From NCBI GenBank assembly GCA_052034585.1, contig JBPOIJ010000137.1:1-64000 (forward strand): a stretch of DNA of 64,000 nt. The letters are read 5' to 3'. The stretch is from Xiheimicrobium sp052034585. Lineage in GTDB: Bacteria; Myxococcota; Myxococcia; Myxococcales; Myxococcaceae. A program made the position numbers and the translations under genes. Shown piece by piece: positions 8,713-17,216 of this stretch; within the stretch, counting starts at the first letter, position 1; the number at the start of each line of letters is the position of its first letter. Under the pieces are notes generated by a model. The model was not told where the DNA came from. It searched no databases and saw only the letters and a list, made by a program, of their open reading frames with translations.

Positions 8713-8911
8713 GGCCGGTTCCGCACGCAAACCGCGAGCCTGCGAAAGCAGATGTGCTAATTCGCTGAGTTTGGCGCATCAGTTTCAAGAATGTTCCATG
8801 CGTGAACAAAGACGGCGTTCCGATTCGAAGCGACGGTTCCAGGACTGAACGAGCGCGCGGCGGGAGTCCGTTGATCGGAGTCACTGCGAACGGTGAAGGT
8901 ATGCTGGCTGG

Positions 8912-9880
8912 GTGCCTTCGTTCGCTCTCGCGCTGCTTCCCGCCCTCGCGCTCGCTCAGCCGGTGGTGTTGCTGTTTCCAGCCGTTGGAACTCCGAGCCA
9001 GGTGACGCTGTCTGGGCGGGTCTTGAAGAATGGCCCCACGGGCGGCAGCTCGATCATCTCGAAGAACCTGCGCCGGCTCACCACCAGCAACTGGGAGGGC
9101 GCGGACGTCGAGGTGCGCTTCCAGGGTCAGCAGGCGAGCGTGAAGAGCGGGCACGACGGGAACTTCGAGGCCACCTTCTCGACGACCGACGAGAAGAAGG
9201 GCTTTCCCTTTGGGTTGAGCAGCGCCGAGGCTGGAGTGAAGGGCGCCGAGCCGGGGAGGGCGACGGTCGACGTGATGGAGGCGAAGGCGCCGTTCTTCGT
9301 GGTGAGCGACTTCGACGACACGGTGGCGATCACGAACGTGGTGGAGCGCGGGAAGTTCGTCGAGAACGTGTTCGCCAAGGACGAGCTGACGCAGAAGTCG
9401 GTGCCGGGAATGGCAGCGTTCTACGGCTGCCTGCGCGCGAAGCGGGAGAAGCCGGTGTTCGCCTTGGTGAGCGGGAGCCCGGTGCAGTACGTCGCGCGCG
9501 TCGAGCGCTTCCTCCAAGCGAACGACTTTCCGGTCTTCGGGTTGTACCTGCGCGATCTCGGGCCCTCGACGCTGAGCGACTACAAGCAGCCGGTGATTCG
9601 CAAGCTGCTGACCTCGATGCCGGGGCCGGTCGTGCTCGTCGGCGACTCGGGTGAGCACGATCCCGAGGTGTACGCGCAGATTCGCTCCGAGTTCCCCGGC
9701 CGGGTGAAGGCGATCTTCATTCGCAACGCCGGGCACGCGGAGGACCCGAAGCGCTTCGAGGGCATGACGTTGTTCGACGAGCCGAGGCAGGCGGCAGTGG
9801 AAGCCGCGAAGCAGGGCCTGCTCGAGGCGAAGTGCGCCGAGGCGATCGTGGTGCCGGCGCGAGATGGAGGGGCTCCGTGA
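8912..9880 (+). CDS. Secreted APP1-type (DUF2183) phosphatase
   Basis: 322 aa with a signal peptide (MPSFALALLPALALA, cleaved before QP). After a beta-rich region with HDGNFEATF comes a HAD-like catalytic core: FFVVSDFDDTV (the DxDxT motif, nucleophile Asp), SGSP, a conserved Lys near SDYKQPVIRKL, and VLVGDSGEHDPEVY (the distal acidic motif). This is the pattern of the phosphatidate phosphatase APP1 catalytic domain, so the likely activity is dephosphorylation of a lipid phosphate in the periplasm. The start is GTG at 8912. It is first of five tightly packed genes; its stop overlaps the next start. Confidence 0.87.
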   Translation: MPSFALALLPALALAQPVVLLFPAVGTPSQVTLSGRVLKNGPTGGSSIISKNLRRLTTSNWEGADVEVRFQGQQASVKSGHDGNFEATFSTTDEKKGFPFGLSSAEAGVKGAEPGRATVDVMEAKAPFFVVSDFDDTVAITNVVERGKFVENVFAKDELTQKSVPGMAAFYGCLRAKREKPVFALVSGSPVQYVARVERFLQANDFPVFGLYLRDLGPSTLSDYKQPVIRKLLTSMPGPVVLVGDSGEHDPEVYAQIRSEFPGRVKAIFIRNAGHAEDPKRFEGMTLFDEPRQAAVEAAKQGLLEAKCAEAIVVPARDGGAP

Positions 9881-10650
9881 GAGCGGTGTGGATCGTGGTG
9901 CTGGTCGCAGCCTGCCGATCGTCGTCGACGGTGGACGCCGGGCCGAAGCGGCTGGTGGAAAAGCTCGAGCCGCTCGCGCAGGTGAACGGCGAGAAGACCG
10001 CGATGGATGGATCGATCGACGATCGCGAGGCGATCTTCCAGATCGTGCCGATCGAGGTCGTCGGGCCGGCGGCTCCAGAGAAGGTCCTGACGATCACCCT
10101 CGACGGCGAGAAGGCGACGGTCGAGGGCAAGCCGTTCGACAAGGCGATGGTGAAGCAGGACGAAGACGTGCTGCTCGTTCCCGTCGGAGACACCTACCTC
10201 GTGCAGGTGGCGCCGGTGTTGGCGGCGCTCGACGACGTCGGGGCCGACGTGTTCCTCCAGCACCCCGACAAGCCGATCGCCTGGCCGATCGATCTGCGCG
10301 ACGAAGGCGTCTTCCAGTCGTGGATCGACGATCCCGAGCCGGGGAAGGTGAGGGTGATTCAGCGCGCCGACGGGTTCGAGCTGCAGACGAACCTCGGCAA
10401 GCTGGCTGGGCAAGATCCGAACGGGCCGACCGTGCCGGTGCGCGGCGGGCAGCTGGACTTGAAGACGCTCCAGCGCGGGCTCGAGAAGGTCGCCAAGCAC
10501 TTCAAGACGAAGGACATGTGCCTGGTGCCGTCGTTCGGCATGGAATTGGCGCAGGTGAGCCGCGCGTACGCCGCGAACTGGACCGCGCCGAGCACTGCGT
10601 GGTTCACCCTGGAATGCCTCGTCTACCCGCGCCCGAGAGAGAAGAAGTGA
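9877..10650 (+). CDS. Lipoprotein, conserved hypothetical
   Basis: 257 aa starting at the GTG that overlaps the stop of the APP1-type gene (GTGA). The signal VRAVWIVVLVAAC has a good lipobox (LVAAC). The mature part is soluble and mixed alpha/beta, with two apparent modules and no motif that I recognise. The 4-bp overlaps on both sides suggest translational coupling, so it probably works with the phosphatase at the periplasmic face of a membrane. Confidence 0.75.
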   Translation: MRAVWIVVLVAACRSSSTVDAGPKRLVEKLEPLAQVNGEKTAMDGSIDDREAIFQIVPIEVVGPAAPEKVLTITLDGEKATVEGKPFDKAMVKQDEDVLLVPVGDTYLVQVAPVLAALDDVGADVFLQHPDKPIAWPIDLRDEGVFQSWIDDPEPGKVRVIQRADGFELQTNLGKLAGQDPNGPTVPVRGGQLDLKTLQRGLEKVAKHFKTKDMCLVPSFGMELAQVSRAYAANWTAPSTAWFTLECLVYPRPREKK

Positions 10651-10772
10651 GTGAGCGGCGCGAGAACCGGCTGCTCCAGGTGCTGGGCGGCCTGGCGCTC
10701 GGCGTCGTCTGCGCCCTCGCGCTCAAAGCGCTGATCTGGTTGTTGCCGTTGATGTTGTTCGTCGGCGATTGA
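10647..10772 (+). CDS. Small single-span membrane protein, 41 aa
   Basis: It starts at a GTG overlapping the previous stop codon (GTGA, 10647-10650). A charged N-terminus (SERRENRLLQ) is followed by about 28 hydrophobic residues ending MLFFVGD-like (read as LLPLMLFVGD). The overlap, the hydrophobic helix and its place inside an operon support it as real, although it is very short. The function is unknown; it may be a membrane anchor for its neighbours. Confidence 0.6.
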   Translation: MSERRENRLLQVLGGLALGVVCALALKALIWLLPLMLFVGD

Positions 10773-10779
10773 GGACCTC

Positions 10780-11142
10780 ATGCGTGACGACCGGGCGCTC
10801 CGTGACGAGCTTGAAGCGCTGCAGGCGACTGCGCACCGGCTCCACGGGGCGATCGACGAGGCGCGCCGCCGACGGGAGAGCCAGCAGAGGACTTTCGAGG
10901 AGCGCTCGAACGAAGGGGCGAGGCGCAGGAGCGAGTTGGTCGCGAAGATGAACGCGCTCCGCGCTCGACCGACGTCGCGCGACCATGCCGACACCTTCAA
11001 CGCCATCGATCGTGCGCTCGTTGCCGAGCCGAGGTTCGACGAGGTGATGCGCCAGCCGGTGCCGGCGTACGCGCGCAACCAAGGTTGGCTCGAGCGGCTG
11101 ATCGCGAAGCTCCTCTCCGCGTTCGGCAAGGAGTGGCAATGA
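10780..11142 (+). CDS. Coiled-coil protein, 120 aa
   Basis: A highly charged helical protein (LRDELEALQATAHRLHGAID, EARRRRESQQRTFEERSNEG) that should form a coiled coil, with an amphipathic C-terminal end (GWLERLIAKLLSAFGKEW). The ATG at 10780 follows GAGGA. The stop overlaps the next start. The family was not recognised; being in an operon with an APP1-like phosphatase suggests a structural or scaffolding part. Confidence 0.7.
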   Translation: MRDDRALRDELEALQATAHRLHGAIDEARRRRESQQRTFEERSNEGARRRSELVAKMNALRARPTSRDHADTFNAIDRALVAEPRFDEVMRQPVPAYARNQGWLERLIAKLLSAFGKEWQ

Positions 11143-11384
11143 GCGAGACCGACTCGCTGGTGCAGCGGCAGGCGGAGCTCGCCGCATCGGTGAAGGTGCT
11201 CGAGGCCGAGCTGCTCGCGCTCGCGCCCCTCGACGCCCCGAAGGCGCTCGTGGAGTTGGAGCGGGAGCTCGGGGCCCTCGAACGCGTCGTCGAGACGCTC
11301 GAGGCGTCGGTCGGTGAAGGAACACGAACGCTGGCCGCGAAGCGCGACGAGCTCGCGCGCGTCAAGGCGAGCCGCGAGCAGTGA
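11139..11384 (+). CDS. Small coiled-coil protein, 81 aa
   Basis: The ATG at 11139 overlaps the previous stop (ATGA). The sequence is nearly all helix with Glu/Leu heptads (LAASVKVLEAELLALAPL, ALVELERELGALERVVETLE). It is the last gene of the five-gene operon beginning at 8912. The function is unknown; it may pair with the coiled-coil protein encoded just before it. The 150 bp after it, up to the convergent gene ending at 11535, hold nothing recognisable. Confidence 0.65.
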   Translation: MSETDSLVQRQAELAASVKVLEAELLALAPLDAPKALVELERELGALERVVETLEASVGEGTRTLAAKRDELARVKASREQ

Positions 11385-11534
11385 GGACGCAGATTGCCGT
11401 GACGTTCGTCGGCGACTGATCGCACGGGCCGAACCAGATCACTTCGCGCGCTGCGTGGTGACGAGGTGAAGAGGTCGCATGCCGAAACCAGTCAGCTCCT
11501 CGAGGACACCGCACCTGCGAAGGCGTTGCAGTCG

Positions 11535-12992
11535 CTACCGTGGCTCGGATCGCCACTGGCCGCCAAACCGCATCGCCTCGTCGATCGAGCTGAAGCGCAT
11601 CTCCTGCCAGTCGAGGACGTAGTTCTGCCGCAGCAGCCACGGCGCCTCGTTTCCCTGCGAGGGCAAGTGCGAGGCGGCGCGTGTCACGTAGCCCGCGGAG
11701 AGCTCCATCAGCGGCCGGCGAGCCTTCGGCGCGAGGCTCTCGTCCGGCATCGCGCTCGAGTAGCCGAACGTCTTCAGGTGATTGAGCAACCGGCACACGT
11801 AGCGTGACGAGAGATCGGCGCGCAGCGTCCACGAGGCGTTGGTGTAGCCGACGCACCAGGCCAGGTTCGGCACGCCGGCGAACATGAGCCCCTTGTAGAC
11901 GAGCTGCTCGTTCGGAACGATCCGACGGCCGTCCACCGCCACCTCGATGCCGCCGAGCGCCTGGAGCGAGAGCCCGGTCGCAGTGACGATCAGGTCGGCC
12001 TCGAGTTCGTTCCCCGACGAGAGCCGCACGCCTCTCTCGGTGAACCGCTCGATCGAGTCAGTCACCAGCGACGCCTTGCCCTGCTTCATCGCGGTGAACA
12101 GATCGCCGTCGGGGACCACGCAGACCCGCTGATCCCACGGCGCGTAGCGAGGGGCGAAGTCCGGATCCAACGGCCGGTCGGGCAAGTGTCGACGCACACC
12201 ACGGCGCAGGAGCCGGCCCGCCGCCTCCGGGAAGGCCCGGCAGAACTGAAAGAACGCGGTCGCGAGCAGCACGTTCTTCAGCCGAACCAGCTGGTGCGAC
12301 CACCGCAGCGGCACCACCTTCCGCAGCACCTTCGCCAGTCGATCCTCCGACGGCAGCGCGATGTACCAGGTCGGCGATCGCTGGAGCATCGTCACCTGCG
12401 CCGCCTTCTCCGCCATGGCCGGCACGAGGGTCACCGCCGTCGCGCCGCTCCCGATGATCAGCACCCGCTTGCCCGTGTAGTCGAGCGCCTCGGGCCACCA
12501 CTGCGGATGCACGAGCTGACCTTTGAATCGCTCGACGTCGACGAAGCCCGGCTCGTGCGCTCGGTCGTACGAGTAGTAGCCCACGCAGAGATAGAGAAAG
12601 CGCGCCCGGAACGTCTTCGGCTGGCCGTCCACCTCGACGTTCAGGGTCCACCGCTGCTCGTCGCTCGACCAGCTCGCCGACCTCACCCGGTGCTTGAAGC
12701 GAATGTGCCGATCGATGCCCGCGCTGCCCGCCGTCTCGCGGATGTACTGGAGGATCGATGAGCCCGTCGCCAGCGGTCGCTCACCGCTCCATGGCCGGAA
12801 GGGATAGCCGAGGGTGAACATGTCGGAGTCCGAACGAACGCCCGGGTAGCGAAACAGATCCCAGGTGCCGCCGATCGCCTCGCGTCCCTCGAGGATCGCG
12901 TACGAGAGCGACGGACACTCGTCTTGGAGCCTCCACGCCGCGCCGATGCCCGACAACCCCGCACCGACGATGATGACGTCGAGGTCCTCCAT
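11535..12992 (-). CDS. Flavin-binding monooxygenase (Baeyer-Villiger type)
   Basis: 485 aa. FAD-binding VGAGLSGIG near the N-terminus (residues 9-17), the Baeyer-Villiger fingerprint FxGxxxHxxxWP (FKGQLVHPQWWP, about 155-166) and a second Rossmann motif IGSGATAV (NADPH site) are all present. The protein should use FAD and NADPH to insert oxygen into a ketone or hydroxylate a lipophilic substrate. It begins 2 bp after the SDR gene stop, and the three genes FMO, SDR and PF10118 form one operon. The divergent AraC gene is the likely regulator. Confidence 0.9.
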   Translation of the reverse strand: MEDLDVIIVGAGLSGIGAAWRLQDECPSLSYAILEGREAIGGTWDLFRYPGVRSDSDMFTLGYPFRPWSGERPLATGSSILQYIRETAGSAGIDRHIRFKHRVRSASWSSDEQRWTLNVEVDGQPKTFRARFLYLCVGYYSYDRAHEPGFVDVERFKGQLVHPQWWPEALDYTGKRVLIIGSGATAVTLVPAMAEKAAQVTMLQRSPTWYIALPSEDRLAKVLRKVVPLRWSHQLVRLKNVLLATAFFQFCRAFPEAAGRLLRRGVRRHLPDRPLDPDFAPRYAPWDQRVCVVPDGDLFTAMKQGKASLVTDSIERFTERGVRLSSGNELEADLIVTATGLSLQALGGIEVAVDGRRIVPNEQLVYKGLMFAGVPNLAWCVGYTNASWTLRADLSSRYVCRLLNHLKTFGYSSAMPDESLAPKARRPLMELSAGYVTRAASHLPSQGNEAPWLLRQNYVLDWQEMRFSSIDEAMRFGGQWRSEPR

Positions 12993-12994
12993 CG

Positions 12995-13837
12995 TCAGTC
13001 CTTCTTCATGCGGCGTTTCCCGAAGCTCGTCAGCACCGAGTAGTACGCGCTGGGCATCAGGCGCTGCACCAGATCGAGCGCCTTCGCGTCCGAGCCCACC
13101 AACACCCGCCGCTGGTTCTTCTTCACCGCCTTCACGATGATCGACGCCGCGTCCTCGGGCGTGGTGCGGAAGTTCTTCTCGAAGCTCCTCGTCGTGCTCG
13201 CCGGGTTGACGCCGAGCTCGGCGAGCGAGGGGTGCACCTTCGTCGCCCTCGCGATGTTCGTCTTCACCCCGCCGGGATGAACGCAGGTCGCCGAGACGCA
13301 GGAGCCGGTCAGCTCGAGTTCCATGCGCAGCGCCTCGGTGAAGCCGCGCACCGCGAACTTCGCCGCGTTGTACGCACTCTGTCCTGGGAACGCGATCAGG
13401 CCGAAGAGGCTCGAGACGTTCACCACGTGGCCGTCACCCGACTGTTCGAGGAAGGGGAGAAACGCGCGCGTGCCATACACGACGCCCCAGAAGTCGACGT
13501 CGATCACCCGGCGGAAGTCGGCCTCGTCGAAGCCGCGCACCGTCGCGCCGTAGCTGATGCCCGCGTTGTTGAAGATGAGGTTCACCGCGCCGTGATCACG
13601 AACGACCTCGGCAGCCCAGCCCTGGAGGTCCTCCTGTCTCGAGACGTCGACTCGCCGAGTGCTGACCTTCACGCCGCCGCCCAGGCTCGCCGCGGTTTGC
13701 TTGAGCCCTGCCTCGTCGACGTCGGCGAGGGCGACCGCGCAGCCCTCTTGCACCAGCACCTGTGCGAGCGCCCGGCCGATGCCCGAGCCCGCCCCGGTGA
13801 TCGCAGCGACCTTCCCCTTCAGCGTTGGCGTCTTCAT
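12995..13837 (-). CDS. Short-chain dehydrogenase/reductase
   Basis: 280 aa. Classical SDR features: cofactor motif TGAGSGIG (residues 14-21), NNAG, catalytic Ser in VVNVSSLFG, and YNAAK (the YxxxK pair). An Asp at the end of the second strand (ALADVDEAG) suggests NAD(H) preference. The C-terminal tail with PEDAASIIVKAVKKNQRRVLVG is typical of SDRs that sit beside FMOs. The ATG at 13837 overlaps the stop of the upstream PF10118 gene. It probably interconverts the alcohol and ketone used by the monooxygenase. Confidence 0.92.
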   Translation of the reverse strand: MKTPTLKGKVAAITGAGSGIGRALAQVLVQEGCAVALADVDEAGLKQTAASLGGGVKVSTRRVDVSRQEDLQGWAAEVVRDHGAVNLIFNNAGISYGATVRGFDEADFRRVIDVDFWGVVYGTRAFLPFLEQSGDGHVVNVSSLFGLIAFPGQSAYNAAKFAVRGFTEALRMELELTGSCVSATCVHPGGVKTNIARATKVHPSLAELGVNPASTTRSFEKNFRTTPEDAASIIVKAVKKNQRRVLVGSDAKALDLVQRLMPSAYYSVLTSFGKRRMKKD

Positions 13838-14634
13838 GAGGCCGCGGCGTACTCGCGCTTCCAGGCGTCGACCAGCGCGTTTCCACGCTTCGCCGGGTGA
13901 AAGCCGGAGCGGAAGTACTCCCGCCAGGGCGCGACGAGCGTGCGCAGGCCCTTGGGGTCGAGCCAGGCGAAGGCGAACAACCGCCACAGCTCCTTCGGGG
14001 AGAAGAGGGCTCCGCGGTTCGCGAGGAAGACCGTCGTCTGCAGGTTCACCAACATCCAGAAGATGAACGTCGTCGAGAGCATCACCCGGGCGCGCCCGAA
14101 CCGAGTTCCACCGACCGCCTCGTAGACCTCGAAGGCCACGCTCCGGTGCTCGTTCTCTTCGGCGGCATGCCAGCGCCACAGCTTCCTCATCGTCGGGTGC
14201 GCGCCTTCGAGGAGGTGGGGCTGCGAGAGCACTGCTTCGCCCATGAGCGAGGTGAAGTGCTCGAGAGCGCAGGTGATCGCCAGCTGCCGCCTCGCCGAGA
14301 ACTTCTCGGAGAGCCCGAGCAGCCGGCGAACGATCGTCTCGAGCGCGCCGATCGGCAGGCCCTGGGCCGCGAGGTGCTCGTTGTAGGCACGGTGCTCCCG
14401 GGCGTGATGCCCTTCCTGCGCGCAAAAGGCCGCAACGTCGGCACGGAGCCGTTCGTCGGTCAGCTGCGGGAGGAAGTGGCGCACCGAGCGCACGAAGAAC
14501 GACTCACCGACGGGGAAGAAGACCGAGAACTGATCCCAGAAGGCAGTGACCGCGACGCCCTTCGGGTGCCAGTCGCGCGGCACTGGGGACAGATCGAAGC
14601 GGAGGTCGCGAACGTCGATGGCGCTCATGGCCAT
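13834..14634 (-). CDS. PF10118-type metal-dependent hydrolase, ferritin-like
   Basis: 266 aa. Helical protein with His/Glu ligands in ferritin-like spacing: AFCAQEGHHAREH, CALEHFTSL and WRWHAAEENEHRSVAFEVYE. This is the pattern of the predicted metal-dependent hydrolase family PF10118, which often neighbours SDR and FMO genes. Di-iron chemistry is inferred. The start is either ATG 14634 or ATG 14628; neither has a clear ribosome site. First gene of the three-gene operon; 99 bp separate it from the divergent AraC-type gene. Confidence 0.85.
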   Translation of the reverse strand: MAMSAIDVRDLRFDLSPVPRDWHPKGVAVTAFWDQFSVFFPVGESFFVRSVRHFLPQLTDERLRADVAAFCAQEGHHAREHRAYNEHLAAQGLPIGALETIVRRLLGLSEKFSARRQLAITCALEHFTSLMGEAVLSQPHLLEGAHPTMRKLWRWHAAEENEHRSVAFEVYEAVGGTRFGRARVMLSTTFIFWMLVNLQTTVFLANRGALFSPKELWRLFAFAWLDPKGLRTLVAPWREYFRSGFHPAKRGNALVDAWKREYAAAS

Positions 14635-14733
14635 GATGATTCGCAAATCGCCCGTGTGTCCGGGTGCCAAGGTGTTGTTTCCGTGGGCCAGCTCGTCGGT
14701 GCTCGCCGCCGCCGAGCGGGCTATGGAGGTCGG

Positions 14734-15717
14734 GTGTTTCCTGCCGTGTACGCGAGCCATCTGGTCGACGTCGCCGCGCGCTTCGGCGTGGAGGCGGACG
14801 AGCTGCTCGGTCCGCTGGGGCTCGAGCTCGACGCGCTTCGGGACTCGTCGGCTCGGCTCGAGCTCGCTCAGGTCGTCGCGCTCATCGAACGCGCCAAGGT
14901 GCTGACCGGAGAGCCGGGCCTCGGCGTCTATCTCGGCTTCGCGATGCGTGCCTCGTGGCACGGGTACCTCGGCTTCGCGGTGATGACCGCCAGCACCATC
15001 GGCGACGCGCTCCGGCTCGGCGAGCGCTTCTTCGCCACCCGCACGAGCGCGCTCAGCTATCGCCTCGTCGTCGAGGGCAGCCGGGCGATCGTCACCATCA
15101 GCGAGCACGAGGACTTCGGCGCTGCACGTGACGTCATCATTCTCGCGCTGGCGATCGGGCTGTCGACGCTCGGCCAGGCGCTGAGCGGGCAGCAGCTCGA
15201 GGGGCGCATCGAGCTCGCCTTGCCGAACCCCAGCTGGCGTTCCCGCATGAACTCGCCGCGCCTCGATCGGCTCGCGTTCGATCGGCCGGCGCACCGGTTG
15301 CTGTTCGACGAAGCGCTCCTCGAGACCCAGCTCCAGCTGGCCGATCCTGCGGCGCAGCGGCTGGCCGAAGAGCAGTGCGAACGAGAGCTCGCGGCGATCA
15401 CCGAGACGAGCCGGCTCTCCTCGCGGGTGAGGGGGCTGGTGCTCTCCGAGGGAGTGCTCGACGTCGACGCGGTGGCGCAGCGCCTGGCGATGAGCGCGCG
15501 GACGCTGAAGCGGCGGCTGAGCGCAGAAGGCACGAGCTACAGCGAGCTGCTCGATCGAGAACGTCGCGAACGAGCGGAGCAGCTGTTGGCCGGGACGCGC
15601 GCGGTGAAGGAGATCGCCTCGCTCTTGGGGTTCGCCGACGCCGCCGCCTTCTCTCACGCCTTCACGCGTTGGACTGGGAAGTCGCCCACGCAGTGGCGCG
15701 CCGACGTCACTCGCTGA
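14734..15717 (+). CDS. AraC-family regulator with arabinose-binding-like N-domain
   Basis: 327 aa. The N-terminal 180 residues match the layout of the AraC N-domain of the PF12625 kind (WHGYLGFAVMTASTIGDAL, then RFFATRTSALSYRL). The C-terminal AraC helix-turn-helix pair is clear: DVDAVAQRLAMSARTLKRRL and the second motif KEIASLLGFADAAAFSHAF with the family-typical SPTQWR ending. The GTG at 14734 follows GGAGGT closely; a GTG at 14746 is also possible. It is divergent from the FMO/SDR/PF10118 operon, so it probably activates that operon. Its 3' end overlaps the convergent next gene by 11 bp. Confidence 0.9.
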   Translation: MFPAVYASHLVDVAARFGVEADELLGPLGLELDALRDSSARLELAQVVALIERAKVLTGEPGLGVYLGFAMRASWHGYLGFAVMTASTIGDALRLGERFFATRTSALSYRLVVEGSRAIVTISEHEDFGAARDVIILALAIGLSTLGQALSGQQLEGRIELALPNPSWRSRMNSPRLDRLAFDRPAHRLLFDEALLETQLQLADPAAQRLAEEQCERELAAITETSRLSSRVRGLVLSEGVLDVDAVAQRLAMSARTLKRRLSAEGTSYSELLDRERRERAEQLLAGTRAVKEIASLLGFADAAAFSHAFTRWTGKSPTQWRADVTR

Positions 15718-17002
15718 CGTACAAGATGCCCAGGCACATCTCGTCACCGGTGCCTTCGCCCCAGTTCACCTCACGTGGTGGCTGGCGCACTCCATCGATC
15801 ACCGGTTGAGACGCGTCGGAGTTGTTCCAGGAACAGGACAGGCTGAGCTGCTCACCGACCTTGAGCAGCTTCGGCGCGGTGAACTGGTACGAGCGCTGCC
15901 AGTGGAAGTCCCAGCGCGGTACGTCGAGCAGGCACTCCGAGGAGCCGTCCTGCCGGACGATCGACATTCGGCCTCCAGTGCCGAGCAGGTGCTGGTGGAA
16001 GCCCGCGGCGTGAACGCGCACGGCCGCGTTGCTCTGCAGCACGCCGCCCGAGATGAAGTTCAGGAAGCTCGTCGGGTCGAACGAGAAGCTGTGGCGAACG
16101 TCGGGGTTGCCCGCGGGAATGATCATCTGGTGCCGACGGACCCAGTTCGGGTCGGCCCAGGGCATGATGAAGGCCTTGCGCTTCACGGTGTCGGCGACGG
16201 CGAGCTCCACCGAGGTCTGATCGACGCGCTCCGAGGCATTCGGCGCAGCGGCGGTGTTGTAGTGCATCTGCAGCACCACCTTGCTGCCGGGCTTCACGAG
16301 CAGGCCGGTGTTCTCGGGGTACATGGTGGGCTTGGCGCCCGGTGCCCACGAGCCGAGCCACGAGACCGACGTGGAGCCGCCTCCTGGGCCGCCGAAGCAG
16401 GTGTAGCCAGGCCCGGCCTCCGCGTCGTCGAGCGCGGTGACGGAGGCGGCCTTGTCGGGCGAGATGAGGAAGGCGATCGCGTGGTGCGCGACTCGCGCGT
16501 TGCCCGGCTTCACGTTGAACCCGACGACGTACTGATCGGTCGGGTACGGCCAGTCGATCACGAAGCAGTGGTAGTCGTCGGGTTCCTTCACCGGGGTCCA
16601 CGGCTCTCTCATGCCGATGGTGAGATCGACGCGCGGCAGTGACGTCTCGAGCGGCGCTGCGTTCTTCGAGGCGCCGCTCGGCGTCCCACGAACGCCGCCT
16701 TCCTTCGCCCAGGTGTCGAGCATCGCGAGCTGCGCGTCGGTGAGGGTTTGATCATCTGCGTACTCCGCACACCCGGGACCTGCGAGGTACGGCGGCATCG
16801 TGCGGTTCTTCGTCGCCACCGCGATCGCCGCGCGCATCGAGGCGACCTGCTCGTAGCTGGTGAGCGCGAAGGGCGCGATTCCTCCCTCGACGTGGCAGGA
16901 GGTGCACCGCGCTTCCATCAGCGGTCGAACGTCCTTCTCGTAGGTGATCGGCGCTCCACAGCCAGTGAGGAGGGCGACGGTGAGAGCGGGGCTGAGTCGC
17001 AT
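15707..17002 (-). CDS. Monohaem, copper-monooxygenase-like lipoprotein
   Basis: 431 aa. Lipoprotein signal MRLSPALTVALLTGC, then a small cytochrome c segment with CTSCH (residues 33-37) and a conserved TMPP motif as axial-ligand region. The remaining 330 residues have HH (RVAHHAIAF), HMHYN-like (VVLQMHYNT) and HAAGFHQHLLG, which fit the two copper-binding beta-jelly-roll domains of the ascorbate-dependent monooxygenase (PHM/DBM) fold. An extracytoplasmic copper oxygenase fed by its own haem domain is likely; the substrate is unknown. The start at 17002 is chosen because it begins the signal peptide. The 214 bp upstream, to 17216, show no feature. Confidence 0.8.
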   Translation of the reverse strand: MRLSPALTVALLTGCGAPITYEKDVRPLMEARCTSCHVEGGIAPFALTSYEQVASMRAAIAVATKNRTMPPYLAGPGCAEYADDQTLTDAQLAMLDTWAKEGGVRGTPSGASKNAAPLETSLPRVDLTIGMREPWTPVKEPDDYHCFVIDWPYPTDQYVVGFNVKPGNARVAHHAIAFLISPDKAASVTALDDAEAGPGYTCFGGPGGGSTSVSWLGSWAPGAKPTMYPENTGLLVKPGSKVVLQMHYNTAAAPNASERVDQTSVELAVADTVKRKAFIMPWADPNWVRRHQMIIPAGNPDVRHSFSFDPTSFLNFISGGVLQSNAAVRVHAAGFHQHLLGTGGRMSIVRQDGSSECLLDVPRWDFHWQRSYQFTAPKLLKVGEQLSLSCSWNNSDASQPVIDGVRQPPREVNWGEGTGDEMCLGILYVSE

Positions 17003-17216
17003 GCGAGGCTTGTAACACGCAGACGAGGCCGAGGTTTCGGCGGGTGCCGTCACGGAACGCGGAGGCTCCAGGACTCGGGCACCGGCCGCTCGAGCGAGGC
17101 AGCGTGACGGGTTGACCATTCCAGCCGGCGCTCGAGAGCTCGAAAGCGCCCTCGTCGTCGACCCTCGCGTCGTTCCCACTGGGACCTCGGCCCGCGATCG
17201 CTTAGCTGCTCGAGCG

